Shown: positions 1 to 8,636, counted from the stretch's first letter. The stretch is 42,061 bases of DNA from DASXYG01 sp036502625 (GCA_036502625.1 DASXYG010000102.1:1-42061), one strand, 5' to 3'. The notes: generated by a model not told the origin, from the letters alone. Numbers and translations are program-made.

Positions 1-78
1 GCGCCGTGCGTCCGCGCGCCGCGGGCGCCCGGCGCGCGGCCGCGACTCGTCACCCGCCAGCGCGATCACCCTGCCCCT

Positions 79-107
79 TGCTAACCGGGGACACGGTCCG
101 CTACCGT
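79..107 (+). promoter_or_regulatory. Putative promoter of the SnoaL-like gene
   Basis: A TTGCTA box (79-84) and a TACCGT box (102-107) are separated by 17 bp, which fits a housekeeping actinobacterial promoter. The word CTAACCGG occurs at 81-88 and again at 113-120, so it brackets the promoter and could be a repeated binding site. Nothing else is recognisable in the first 120 bases. Confidence 0.35.
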
Positions 108-168
108 CCCCACTAACCGGACCATGCCTCACCTTAGCCGCATGACCGGCCCGACGCAGGGAGTTCAG

Positions 169-579
169 GTGAGCGGTGACCCGCGCGAGGTCCTGGAGCG
201 CTTCCGCCAGGCCGCGATCAGCCAGTCCGTGGACGACATGGCCGGCCTGTACGCGGCCGACGCCGTCCACGAGTTCCCGTTCACCCGCCCCGGCCTCCCG
301 TCCCGGCTCGAAGGCCGCGACGAGATCGTGAACTGGGTCACCGCGGGCTGGGGCGCGAACGGGCTGGCGTACGAGCACTACCGCACCCGCGCCATCCACG
401 ACACCGCCGACCCGGAGACGATCGTCGTCGAGCAGGAGGCCGTCGGCACCAGCGCGGCCACCGGGGCGTTCGCGCTCCCCAACATCGTCATGCTCACCGT
501 GCGCGACGGTCGGATCACCCACCTGCGCGACTACGTCAACGTCCTGGCCGCCGCGGAGGCGATCGGGCGCGAGCTGTGA
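169..579 (+). CDS. SnoaL-like / NTF2-fold protein
   Basis: Small single-domain protein of the SnoaL/NTF2-like superfamily (alpha+beta cone fold). It opens with a helix containing a VLERFRQAA segment, followed by DMAGLYAADAVHEFP, a typical 'polyketide-cyclase-like' start, and ends with the strand VRDGRITHLRDYVN seen in many SnoaL-like proteins. The GTG at 169 is chosen because AGGGAG lies 5 bp upstream; ATG codons at 124 and 142 are in frame but lack a clear ribosome site. The fold serves isomerases, cyclases, dehydratases and ligand-binding proteins, so no reaction can be assigned. It converges on the paaX-like gene, with only 10 bp between the stop codons. Confidence 0.75.
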   Translation: MSGDPREVLERFRQAAISQSVDDMAGLYAADAVHEFPFTRPGLPSRLEGRDEIVNWVTAGWGANGLAYEHYRTRAIHDTADPETIVVEQEAVGTSAATGAFALPNIVMLTVRDGRITHLRDYVNVLAAAEAIGREL

Positions 580-589
580 CCGCGCCGCG

Positions 590-1432
590 CTAGGGACGCC
601 CGATGACCGGGCCGGCGAAGCGGTGCGCGGGCGTGGTCAGCCGGTCCCGCAGCTCGTCGAACAGCGCGGCCGCGCGAACGCCGGGCCAGTTGGGCGGCAG
701 CAGCTCCGGCGGCAGGCCCGGGTCGAGGAACGGCAGCCGGCGCCAGGCGGTCAGCGCGCGGACGTAGTCGCCGAACGCCTCGGCATCGTCGTCCGTACGG
801 CGCCGCCGCCACCGGGTCAGCATCGGCCGGAACGCGTCAAGGAACTCCTCGTACAGCCCGTGCAGCCCGGCCAGGTCCCACCACTGGCCCACCAGCTCGC
901 CGACGTCGTCGAACGCCAGGTAGTCGGCGTGGAACAGGTCCACGTACGCGGACAACCCGTGCCGCTCCAGCACCTCGCGGGTCTCCTCGTACAGGCGGCG
1001 CGGCGCGATCCACACGCCCGACGCGGTGGTGCCGAAGCCCAGCCAGGTCAGCCGCGACCGCAGCAGGTGCCGCTGCCGCCGCTCGGACTCCGGGACGCTG
1101 AACACCGCGAGCAGCCAGCCGTCCGCGAGCTCCGCGCGGCGCCGGCCGAAGATCCGCTGGTCGCCCTCGTCCAGGACCTCGCGGGCCTGCGCCGACAGCC
1201 CGTACGCGGCGGCGCCGTCGACCCTGCGCGCGTCGAGCAGGCCGCGGCGCTTCAGCCGCGACGTGGCCGACCGCACGGACGGCTCGTCGACGTCGAGCCG
1301 CGCCATCAGCTTGATCAGCGCCGACACGCTGATCAGCCCGCCCACCTCGCGCGCGTACAGCCCGTAGATCGTGACGATGAGCGGCCGGGGCTGTGCGGGG
1401 TCGGCGGCGCGTACGGTCACCGCCCCGTCCAT
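590..1432 (-). CDS. PaaX family transcriptional regulator
   Basis: 280-residue protein with the full PaaX layout: an N-terminal winged helix (IVTIYGLYAREVGGLIS, then SVRSATSRLKRRGLL), a central domain (WLLAVFSVPESERRQRHLLR and a WLGFG segment), and a C-terminal domain with FLDPGLPPELLPPNW. The classic PaaX represses phenylacetate genes and is released by phenylacetyl-CoA. Here it is the last gene of the aryl-CoA operon and overlaps the hydratase end by 16 bp. An aryl-CoA thioester made by the operon is therefore the likely effector (inference). The overlap means regulator and pathway are co-transcribed, which would give feedback. The ATG at 1432 starts the conserved frame. Confidence 0.88.
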   Translation of the reverse strand: MDGAVTVRAADPAQPRPLIVTIYGLYAREVGGLISVSALIKLMARLDVDEPSVRSATSRLKRRGLLDARRVDGAAAYGLSAQAREVLDEGDQRIFGRRRAELADGWLLAVFSVPESERRQRHLLRSRLTWLGFGTTASGVWIAPRRLYEETREVLERHGLSAYVDLFHADYLAFDDVGELVGQWWDLAGLHGLYEEFLDAFRPMLTRWRRRRTDDDAEAFGDYVRALTAWRRLPFLDPGLPPELLPPNWPGVRAAALFDELRDRLTTPAHRFAGPVIGRP

Positions 1433-2244
1433 TCGGGTTTCCGCCCGGCGTTGAACGCCGCGTGGAACTCGGCGTGGTCGTCCGTGGTCATCAGCAGCGC
1501 CTGGGTCATCGCGTCGAGCTCCATCGACGACGACATCGACATGTCGAGCTCCCGCGTGAGCAGCGCCTTCGTCTGCGACAGCGCCAGCGTCGGGCCGCCG
1601 GCCAGCCGCCGCGCCAGCGCCGCCACGGCGTCGTCGAGCGCGTCGTCCTCGACGAGCCGGGAGACGAGGCCGTACCGGTCGGCGGTCTCGGCGTCGATCG
1701 TGTCGCCCAGCATGAGCAGCGAGGTGGCCCGCCCGAGCCCGACGACGCGCGGGAGCAGGTACGCCGCGCCCATGTCCCCGCCGGACAGCCCGACCTTCGT
1801 GAACAGGAACGCGAACCGCCCGGAGCGGCCCACGACCCGGAAGTCGGCGGCCAGCGCGACGACCGCGCCGGCGCCCGCGGCGATGCCCTGGATCTTGACC
1901 ACGATCGGGATCGGGCACTCCCGCATCGCCCGGATCACGTCGCCGGTCATCTTCGTGAACCTCATCAGCTCGCCGGGCTTCATCGTGATCAGCTCGCCGA
2001 TGATCTCGTTGACGTCGCCGCCCCCGCAGAAGCCGCGCCCCTCCCCCTGGATGACCAGAACCTTGACCCCGTCGTGGTGCGGCAGCTCGGCGAGCAGGTC
2101 GCGCAGGTCCGCGTACGACTCGAACGTCAGCGGGTTGAGCTTGTCCGGCCGGTTGAGCGTCACCGTCGCGACGGCGCCCTCGACCGCGAAGGCGAAGTGG
2201 TCCCAGTCCGTGGTCAGGGGCGCGGACGCGCGGAAACGGGTCAT
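1417..2244 (-). CDS. Enoyl-CoA hydratase family protein (aryl-CoA operon)
   Basis: 275-residue crotonase-fold protein. VATVTLNRPDKLNPL and GEGRGFCGGGDV form the CoA-binding and first oxyanion segments; IQGIAAGAGAVVALAADFRV supplies the second oxyanion segment. The family hydrates, isomerises or opens rings of CoA thioesters. In the aminobenzoyl-CoA pathway a crotonase acts on the non-aromatic ring after hydroxylation/reduction, so this is its likely role (inference). The long insert GELMRFTKMTGDVIRAMREC is typical of the operon-linked 'enoyl-CoA hydratase family protein' rather than fatty-acid EchA. Its ATG overlaps the upstream dehydrogenase stop as ATGA, implying translational coupling. Confidence 0.88.
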   Translation of the reverse strand: MTRFRASAPLTTDWDHFAFAVEGAVATVTLNRPDKLNPLTFESYADLRDLLAELPHHDGVKVLVIQGEGRGFCGGGDVNEIIGELITMKPGELMRFTKMTGDVIRAMRECPIPIVVKIQGIAAGAGAVVALAADFRVVGRSGRFAFLFTKVGLSGGDMGAAYLLPRVVGLGRATSLLMLGDTIDAETADRYGLVSRLVEDDALDDAVAALARRLAGGPTLALSQTKALLTRELDMSMSSSMELDAMTQALLMTTDDHAEFHAAFNAGRKPEWTGR

Positions 2245-3389
2245 GTGCGGTTCCTCTCCTTGAACAGCTCTCGGGCGATGATCGTCCGCTGCACCTCCGA
2301 CGCGCCCTCGTAGATCCGCGGCGCACGGACGTCGCGGTAGAGGCGTTCCAGCAGGTGGCCACGGTGCAGCGCCCGCGCGCCGTGCAGTTGTACGCACTGG
2401 TCGACGATCGTCTGGGCCGCCTCGGTCGCGAACAGCTTGGCCATCGCCGCGGCCTTGGTGACCTCGCCGCGCGGCGCCCCTCCGTCGTAGGCGCCCGCGG
2501 CCCGGTACACGAGCAGCCGGGCGGCCTCCAGTTGGGTGGCGAGGTCGGCCAGCTTGTGGCCGACGGACTGCTGGTCGGCGAGCGTGCCGCCGTACGCCTG
2601 GCGCGTCGAGACGTGGTCGAGCGTCGCGTCGAGCGCCGACCGGGCCATCCCGACCGCGAACGCGCCCACGCTGGGCCGGAACAGGTCGAGCGTGCGCATC
2701 GCCACGCGGAAGCCCGCGCCGACCTCGCCGAGCACGTCGCCGGGCCCGACCCGTACGCCGTCGAACACGAGCCGCCCGATGGGGTGCGGCGACAGCAGGT
2801 CCAGGCGCGCGCCGCCGAGCCCCGCGCTGTCCCCGGCCAGCGCGAACGCCGTGACGCCGCGGGACCCGGCGCCGCCGGTCCTGGCGAACACCGTGTAGAC
2901 GTCGGCCTCCGGCGCGTTGGAGATCCAGATCTTCTCGCCGGACAGCCGCCAGCCGTCGCCGTCGGGTTCGGCGCGCAGCTCCAGGCGGGCGGCGTCGGAG
3001 CCGGCCTGCGGCTCGGTCAGCGCGAACGCGGCCACCGCGGTCCCCTTGATGACGCCGGGGATCCAGCGCTCGACGGTCTCCGGCCGCCCGGACTGGAGGA
3101 TCGGATAGCCGCCCAGCCCCTGCAATGCCAGCGCGGTCTCCGCCTCGGCCGACACCGCCGCGATGGTCTCCCGCAGCAGGCACAGCCGCGTCGCGGCCGC
3201 GTCCGCGGGCGGGTCGCCGGGCGCGCCGCCGAACAGCCCGCGGAGCAGGCCGAGCTCCCCCATCGCGGCGAGCAGCGGGCGGTTGACCCGGCCCTCCGTA
3301 CCGCTCGCGACGAGCGGCAGCAGCCGGCCGGCGGCGAGCTCCCGTACGCGGGCGGCGTACGCCTGCTGGTCGGCGTCGGGCGTGGTCAT
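2241..3389 (-). CDS. Acyl-CoA dehydrogenase (aryl-CoA operon)
   Basis: 382-residue FAD-dependent acyl-CoA dehydrogenase. Visible landmarks are AFALTEPQAGSDAA (flavin/substrate loop), GEKIWISNAPEADVYTV (central beta domain), RQAYGGTLADQQSVGHKLAD, and the C-terminal signature RIYEGASEVQRTIIARELF, whose first Glu is at the usual catalytic-base position. It would oxidise an acyl-CoA intermediate and pass electrons to ETF; no ETF genes are present in the window. It overlaps the trifunctional enzyme upstream (ATGA) and the hydratase downstream (ATGA), so the three are tightly coupled. The likely substrate is a ring-derived cyclohexyl or ring-opened CoA ester (inference from context). Confidence 0.9.
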   Translation of the reverse strand: MTTPDADQQAYAARVRELAAGRLLPLVASGTEGRVNRPLLAAMGELGLLRGLFGGAPGDPPADAAATRLCLLRETIAAVSAEAETALALQGLGGYPILQSGRPETVERWIPGVIKGTAVAAFALTEPQAGSDAARLELRAEPDGDGWRLSGEKIWISNAPEADVYTVFARTGGAGSRGVTAFALAGDSAGLGGARLDLLSPHPIGRLVFDGVRVGPGDVLGEVGAGFRVAMRTLDLFRPSVGAFAVGMARSALDATLDHVSTRQAYGGTLADQQSVGHKLADLATQLEAARLLVYRAAGAYDGGAPRGEVTKAAAMAKLFATEAAQTIVDQCVQLHGARALHRGHLLERLYRDVRAPRIYEGASEVQRTIIARELFKERNRT

Positions 3390-6300
3390 CGCGTCTCCTC
3401 CCCGTTCGGACGCCACCTGGCGTGCCGCGTCCCCTGTGCGCCCTCGCGGACGAGTTGCAGCCGCGGCTTGGGGCCGTCGGACCGGCCGGTCTGCGGCTTG
3501 CGGCGCCCGGCCTTCCACGGGTCGGGCCAGACCGCGCCGGGGCCGTCGTAGTCCTGCTCCACGGCGGCGTGCAGCGTCCAGTTCGGGTCGTACAGGTGCG
3601 CGCGGCCCAGGGCGCAGATGTCCGCGCGCCCGGCCAGGATGATCGAGTTGACGTCGTCGTAGGAGGAGATGACGCCGACCGCGATCGTGGGGATGCCCGC
3701 GCGGTTGCGGATCCGGTCGGCGAACGGCGTCTGGTACGACCGGCCGAACGCCGGCGTCTCGTCCGGCGTGACCTGCCCGGTCGAGACGTCGATGGCCGCG
3801 GCGCCGGCCTCCTTGAACGCCGTCGCGATCGTGATCGCGTCGTCCTCGGCGATGCCGTCGTCGACCCAGTCGGTCGCCGAGATGCGCACGGTCATCGGCT
3901 TGTGCGCCGGCCACACCGCGCGCATCGCGGCGAACACCTCGAGCGGGTAGCGCAGCCGCCCGCGCAGGTCGCCGCCGTACGCGTCGGTGCGCCGGTTGGT
4001 CACCGGCGAGATGAACGACGACAGCAGATAGCCGTGCGCGCAGTGCAGCTCGAGCAGGTCGAAGCCCGCGTCGTCCGCGCGCCGCGCCGCCGCGACGAAC
4101 TGCCCCGTGATCTCCGCCAGGTCGTCGGCGGTCAGCTCGCGCGGCACCTGGTTCACGCCGGGCTTGTACGGCAGCGCCGAGGGCGCGACGACCTCCCAGT
4201 TCCCGTCGTCCAGCGGCTGGTCGATGCCGTCCCACATCAGCCGGGTCGACCCCTTGCGCCCGGAGTGGCCGATCTGGATCGCGATCTTCGCGGCGCTCTC
4301 GCGGTGCACGAAATCGGTGAGCCGCCGCCATTCGCGCGCCTGGTCGTCGCTCCAGATGCCCGTGCAGCCAGGGGTGATCCGCCCGGTCGGGCTGACGCAG
4401 ACCATCTCGGTCATCACCAGCCCGGCGCCGCCGAGCGCCTTGCCGCCCAGGTGCGTCAGGTGGAAGTCGTTGGGCATCCCGTCGACCGCGCGGTACATGT
4501 CCATCGCGGAGACCATGACCCGGTTGACCAGGTCGAGCCCGCCGATCCGGAACGGCTGGAACATCGGCGGGGTGTCCGCCGCGCCGGCGTTCGCGCGCGC
4601 GAACCAGGCGTTCACCTCGGCGACGAACTCCGGGTCGCGGAGCTGGAGGTTCTCGTACGTCACGCGGCGGCTGCGCGTCATGATGTTGAACGCGAACTGG
4701 TACGGGTCCTGGTCGGTGTACTGGCCGAGGTTCTCGAACCATTCGAGGCTGGCCTGGGCGGCGCGCTGCGTGGAGACGACGATCGCCGTGCGCTCGGCCT
4801 CGTACTCCGTGAGCGCGGTGTCGAGCGTCTCGTGTTCGTGCAGGCAGGCGGCGAGCGCGAGGGCGTCCTCCATGGCCAGCTTGGTGCCGGAGCCGATCGA
4901 GAAGTGCGCCGTGTGGGCGGCGTCGCCCAGCAGCACGACGTTGCCGTGCCGCCAGTTCTCGTTGCGGACCGTGGTGAAGTTGATCCACTTGGAGTTGTTG
5001 GCCATCAGCTCGTGGCCGTCGAGCACGTCCGCGAACAGCTCGCGCACCAGCTCGATCGACTTCAGGTCCGACTCGCCGGGGGCGAGCTCGCGCGCGGCGA
5101 GGGCGTCGAACCCGGCCGTGCGCCAGACCTCCTCGTTCATCTCGATGATGAACGTGCTGCCGTGCGCGTCGAACGGGTAGCCGTGAACCTGCATCACGCC
5201 GTACGGCGTCTCGCGAATGAAGAACTTGAAGGCGTCGAAGACCTTGTCGGTGCCGAGCCACATGTACTTGCAGTCGCGGCGTTCGAGATCGGGCCGGAAC
5301 CGGTCGGCGTACGTCGACCGGACCACCGAGTTCAGCCCGTCGGCCGCGACGACCAGGTCGTGGGTCTCCCGGAGCGCCTCGACGCCGGGCGCCTCCGTAC
5401 GGAAGTGCGTGGCCACGCCGAGGTCGGCGCAGCGGTCCTGGAGGATCCGCATGAGCCGCTTGCGGCCCATGGCGGCGAACCCGTGGCCGCCGCTGGTCGT
5501 CGTCCGGCCGCGGAAGTGCACGTCGATGTCGTCCCAGCGGGCGAACTCCCGCTGCATGCGCCGGTGGACCTCCGGGTCGGCGTGCTCGATGCCGCCGAGC
5601 GTCTCGTCGGAGAAGACGACGCCGAACCCGAAGGTGTCGTCGGCGGCGTTGCGCTCCCAGACGGTGATCTCGTGCTGTGGCCCGAGCTGTTTGGCCAGGG
5701 CGGCGAAGTACAGGCCGCCGGGGCCGCCGCCGATGACCGCGATGCGCAGGGCGCCGTCCGGCCGGGCGGTCTCGTCGCGCAGCCGGGCGCGCTGGAGCTT
5801 GCCGCTCGCGGTCTTCGGGAGGTCGCGGCGGAAGATGACGCGCCGCGGGTACTTGTACGGCGCGATGCGCCGCTTGACGAACTCCTGCAGCTCGGCGGCC
5901 TTGTCGTCGTCGCCGGCGACGCCGTCGCGGAGGACGGCGTACGCGCTGACGACCTGGCCGCGCGCCTCGTCCGGCACGCCCACGACGGCGCACTCGGCGA
6001 CGTCGGGGTGGGCGAGCAGCGCCTCCTCGACCTCGGGACCGGCGATGTTGTAGCCCGAGGAGACGATCATGTCGTCGTTGCGCGCCTGGTACCAGAAGTA
6101 GCCGTCGGCGTCCTCGACGAAGGTGTCGCCGGTGAGGTTCCACCCGTCCCGTACGTATGCGGCCTGCCGGGGGTCGGCGAGGTAGCGGCAGCCGGTGGGG
6201 CCCTGCACGGCGAGCCGCCCCGGGGTGCCCGGCGGCAGCTCCGCGCCGTCGTCGCCGACCACCTTCGCGCGGTAGCCGGGCACCGCGCGCCCGGTGGCGC

Positions 6301-7369
6301 CCGGCCTGATGTCGTCGTCGGCGGCGGAGATGAAGATGTGCAGCATTTCGGTGGCGCCGATGCCGTCGATGAGCGTGATTCCGGTGGCGTCGTGGATGGC
6401 GTGCCAGGTCGCGGCGGGCAGGTGCTCGCCGGCGGCGACGCCGCGCCGCAGCGTGGCCAGCCGGTCCAGGCGCCCGGCGCCGAGCATCGCCCGGTACGCC
6501 GTCGGCGCGGTGATGCAGACGGTCACGGCGTGCGCGGCGATGTGGTCCATCAGCTCGTCCGGCGTGGCCTTCTCGACGAGCAGCACGGACGCGCCCGCGC
6601 GGAGCGGGAACACGACCAGGCCGCCGAGGCCGAAGGTGAACGCGAGCGGCGGGGTGCCGGTGAACACGTCGTCCGGCTCGGGGCGCAGGATGTGCGCGGA
6701 GAACGTGTCGGCGATGGCCAGCACGTCGCGGTGGGTGTGCATGGTCGCCTTGGGGCGTCCGGTGGTCCCCGAGGTGAACCCGAGCAGCACGATGTCGTCG
6801 GCCGCGGTGTCGACCGCCGTGAACGCGGCGGGCTTGCGCGCCGCGGCGGCGGTGAGGCCGTCCGCGCCGCCGTACTCGACGATGCGCAGCCCGTCGATGC
6901 CCGCGGCCCGGAGCTCGTCCACGTAGCGCGCGTCGCAGAGGGCGATGTCGAGCGCCGCGATCCCGGCGATGCCGGCCAGCTCGCCGCTTCGCAGGAGCGG
7001 CATCGTGGACACCGCCACCGCACCCGCCTTGACCACGCCGAACCAGCAGGCCACCTGCCAGGGCGTGTTCGGGCCGCGCAGCAGCACCCGGTTGCCCGGG
7101 ACGACCCCGTGGTCCTCGACGAGGACGCGGGCGATCTGGTCGGAGACGCGCCGCAGGTCGCCGTACGTCCACAGCTCGCCGCCGGGCGCGCGCAGGCACG
7201 GCCGGCCGGGTCCCAGGCGCGCGGCCGTGGCGTCGGCGAGCTCGACCGCGCAGTTGAGCCGCTCCGGGTAGCGGACGCCGGGGACGTCGAGGAACTCCGG
7301 GCACTCCGCCGCGGACGGGAGGTTGTCCCGGCAGAACGTGTCGACGTGCGCGGATCGTGACGGCGCCAT
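3386..7369 (-). CDS. Trifunctional aryl-CoA ligase / aryl-CoA hydroxylase / OYE-type reductase fusion
   Basis: One uninterrupted 1327-residue frame holding three enzymes. Residues 1-540 are a benzoate-CoA-ligase-type adenylating enzyme: P-loop FTSGTTGRPK (198-207), GATEML motif, and LPKTASGK with catalytic Lys524. Residues 541-935 are a group-A flavin monooxygenase: FAD fold IAVIGGGPGGLY, DLVVAADG and GDAAH (815-819). Residues 936-1327 are an Old-Yellow-Enzyme-type domain: IQIGHSGRKGS and LLELHCAHGYLLSSFISP. The last two parts together match 2-aminobenzoyl-CoA monooxygenase/reductase and salicylyl-CoA 5-hydroxylase, normally about 780 residues and separate from the ligase. At the junction the hydroxylase's usual start methionine is a CTG Leu (541) and no stop precedes it. 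ATG 7369 follows a GAGGAGGGG ribosome site. RidA next door favours 2-aminobenzoate as substrate; salicylate is the alternative. Confidence 0.9.
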   Translation of the reverse strand: MAPSRSAHVDTFCRDNLPSAAECPEFLDVPGVRYPERLNCAVELADATAARLGPGRPCLRAPGGELWTYGDLRRVSDQIARVLVEDHGVVPGNRVLLRGPNTPWQVACWFGVVKAGAVAVSTMPLLRSGELAGIAGIAALDIALCDARYVDELRAAGIDGLRIVEYGGADGLTAAAARKPAAFTAVDTAADDIVLLGFTSGTTGRPKATMHTHRDVLAIADTFSAHILRPEPDDVFTGTPPLAFTFGLGGLVVFPLRAGASVLLVEKATPDELMDHIAAHAVTVCITAPTAYRAMLGAGRLDRLATLRRGVAAGEHLPAATWHAIHDATGITLIDGIGATEMLHIFISAADDDIRPGATGRAVPGYRAKVVGDDGAELPPGTPGRLAVQGPTGCRYLADPRQAAYVRDGWNLTGDTFVEDADGYFWYQARNDDMIVSSGYNIAGPEVEEALLAHPDVAECAVVGVPDEARGQVVSAYAVLRDGVAGDDDKAAELQEFVKRRIAPYKYPRRVIFRRDLPKTASGKLQRARLRDETARPDGALRIAVIGGGPGGLYFAALAKQLGPQHEITVWERNAADDTFGFGVVFSDETLGGIEHADPEVHRRMQREFARWDDIDVHFRGRTTTSGGHGFAAMGRKRLMRILQDRCADLGVATHFRTEAPGVEALRETHDLVVAADGLNSVVRSTYADRFRPDLERRDCKYMWLGTDKVFDAFKFFIRETPYGVMQVHGYPFDAHGSTFIIEMNEEVWRTAGFDALAARELAPGESDLKSIELVRELFADVLDGHELMANNSKWINFTTVRNENWRHGNVVLLGDAAHTAHFSIGSGTKLAMEDALALAACLHEHETLDTALTEYEAERTAIVVSTQRAAQASLEWFENLGQYTDQDPYQFAFNIMTRSRRVTYENLQLRDPEFVAEVNAWFARANAGAADTPPMFQPFRIGGLDLVNRVMVSAMDMYRAVDGMPNDFHLTHLGGKALGGAGLVMTEMVCVSPTGRITPGCTGIWSDDQAREWRRLTDFVHRESAAKIAIQIGHSGRKGSTRLMWDGIDQPLDDGNWEVVAPSALPYKPGVNQVPRELTADDLAEITGQFVAAARRADDAGFDLLELHCAHGYLLSSFISPVTNRRTDAYGGDLRGRLRYPLEVFAAMRAVWPAHKPMTVRISATDWVDDGIAEDDAITIATAFKEAGAAAIDVSTGQVTPDETPAFGRSYQTPFADRIRNRAGIPTIAVGVISSYDDVNSIILAGRADICALGRAHLYDPNWTLHAAVEQDYDGPGAVWPDPWKAGRRKPQTGRSDGPKPRLQLVREGAQGTRHARWRPNGEETR

Positions 7370-7419
7370 GATGCCCCTCCTCGGGTGGCCGGTACTCGCC
7401 TTCGCCTGTGCGCCCAGGC

Positions 7420-7818
7420 TCAGCCGGGCAGGATCGCGAACCCCTGCACCTCGACCAGGGCTTCCGCGTCCCACAGCCGCGCCACCCCGATGCCGGCCAT
7501 CGCCGGGTAGGCGCCGCCGATCAGCCGTTTCCACACCGCGCCGATGGCCCGGGAGTTCGCGCGGTAGTCGTCCATGTCGGTGATGTAGATCGTCAGGCTC
7601 GCCAGGTCGCCCGGCCGGCCGCCGGCGGCGGCGAGTGCGGTCAGCAGGTTCCCCAGCGCCTTCTCGAACTGCGCGGCCACGCCGTCGCCGACGATGCGCC
7701 CGGTGGCGTCCAGTGCGGTCTGCCCGGCCAGGAAGACGATCCGGCCCGTGCCGACGGCGGCGTGCGAGAAGCCGCTGGGGCGGCCGAGCTCGGGCGGGTT
7801 GACGAATTCGAGGCTCAC
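7420..7818 (-). CDS. RidA / YjgF family protein
   Basis: 132-residue Rid-family protein (trimeric chorismate-mutase-like fold). AGQTALDATGRIVG, QFEKALGNLLTALAAAGG and TIYITDMDDYR are family segments. Archetypal RidA hydrolyses reactive enamines/imines using an Arg in a PAR(S/T) motif that holds a free carboxylate. Here the same place reads YPAMAGIGVARLW, so that Arg is missing. This suggests a divergent Rid subgroup and fits a CoA-thioester enamine with no free carboxylate (inference). GTG 7818 has AGGAG 7 bp upstream and overlaps the SDR stop as GTGA. The gap to the trifunctional gene is 50 bp. In the 2-aminobenzoyl-CoA route the dearomatised amino product could be deaminated here. Confidence 0.87.
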   Translation of the reverse strand: MSLEFVNPPELGRPSGFSHAAVGTGRIVFLAGQTALDATGRIVGDGVAAQFEKALGNLLTALAAAGGRPGDLASLTIYITDMDDYRANSRAIGAVWKRLIGGAYPAMAGIGVARLWDAEALVEVQGFAILPG

Positions 7819-8576
7819 GACTGGACTCCTCCGCCGTCGATGTTGATGCCCTGGCCGTTGAGCGCGGCGTTGCCGACGCACAGCCACACGGTGTCCGCGA
7901 CGTCGCCGGCGTCGACCAGCCGCCCGTTGGGCTGCTTGGCGGCGAGCCGCGCGCGGATGTCCGCGGGGTCGCGGCCCGTCTTCGCCACGACGTCGGCGAC
8001 GGTCCGCTCGGTCATCGGCGTGTCGACGTAGCCGGGGCACACGGCGTTCACGGTGACCCCGGTCGCGGCCAGCTCCGCGGCGGCCGAGCGCACCACGCCG
8101 AGCACGCCGTGCTTGCTCGCCGTGTAGGCGCTGATGTACGGCTCCCCGTGCTTCGCCGCCACCGACGCGACCACCACGATCCGCCCCCACCCGCGCTCGA
8201 CCATGCCGGGCACGGCCCGCCGGATGCACCGGAACGGCGCGGTGAGGTTCAGGTCGAGCATCGCCGCCCACTGCGCGTCGGTGGTCTTTCCGATCGGCGC
8301 GGACGTGCCGGCCCCGGCGTTGGCGACGAGCACGTCGCAGCCGCCCCAGGCCCGCTCCACATCCGCGAAGACCCCGTCGACGGCCTCGGCGGAGGTGATG
8401 TCGGCCGGCAGCACCAGCGTCTCGCCGGGGCACAGGCCCGCCGTCGCGCGCAGTTCGTCCGCGCTCCGCGAGGTCAGCGCCACCCGGCAGCCCTTGGCGC
8501 TGAGCATGACGGCAACCGCGCGCCCGATCCCGCGCCCCGCGCCCGTGACGACCGCCACGCCGTTGAGTTCGTCCAC
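7815..8576 (-). CDS. SDR family NAD(P)-dependent dehydrogenase
   Basis: 253-residue classical short-chain dehydrogenase: TGAGRGIG cofactor loop near residue 11, ADIT, NAGAG, the serine strand RIVVVASVAA, catalytic YTASK, and CPGYVDTPM. The C-terminus GQGINIDGGG is the usual SDR end. In the aryl-CoA operon it would act as a 3-hydroxyacyl-CoA or ring-alcohol dehydrogenase (inference). Start is taken as GTG 8576, but AGG abuts it directly, so the start is less certain. The gene lies 60 bp below the TetR gene and above RidA, overlapping it as GTGA. Confidence 0.87.
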   Translation of the reverse strand: MDELNGVAVVTGAGRGIGRAVAVMLSAKGCRVALTSRSADELRATAGLCPGETLVLPADITSAEAVDGVFADVERAWGGCDVLVANAGAGTSAPIGKTTDAQWAAMLDLNLTAPFRCIRRAVPGMVERGWGRIVVVASVAAKHGEPYISAYTASKHGVLGVVRSAAAELAATGVTVNAVCPGYVDTPMTERTVADVVAKTGRDPADIRARLAAKQPNGRLVDAGDVADTVWLCVGNAALNGQGINIDGGGVQS

Positions 8577-8599
8577 CCTCGGACCATGACACGCTTACG

Positions 8600-8611
8600 T
8601 GACGATCGTCA
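8600..8611. promoter_or_regulatory. 12-bp perfect palindrome in front of the aryl-CoA operon
   Basis: TGACGATCGTCA is a perfect 12-bp palindrome in the 60-bp gap before the SDR gene. On the minus strand it lies within TTGACGATCGTCA, so it overlaps a possible TTGACG -35 box for leftward transcription. Position and symmetry suggest an operator for the PaaX-like or TetR protein of the locus; which one cannot be told from sequence. Confidence 0.5.
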
Positions 8612-8636
8612 ATGGCACGACATATCGACGGCCGGG

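Noticed and set aside
623..2263. Long rightward frame opposite the PaaX and hydratase genes
   Set aside because: Composition is Arg/Pro/Gln-rich without motifs, and the opposite strand has clear PaaX and crotonase domains; it is a high-GC shadow.
3422..7360. 1312-codon rightward frame opposite the trifunctional enzyme
   Set aside because: Its length mirrors the real gene, it has no recognisable domain, and it is explained by third-position GC bias on the other strand.
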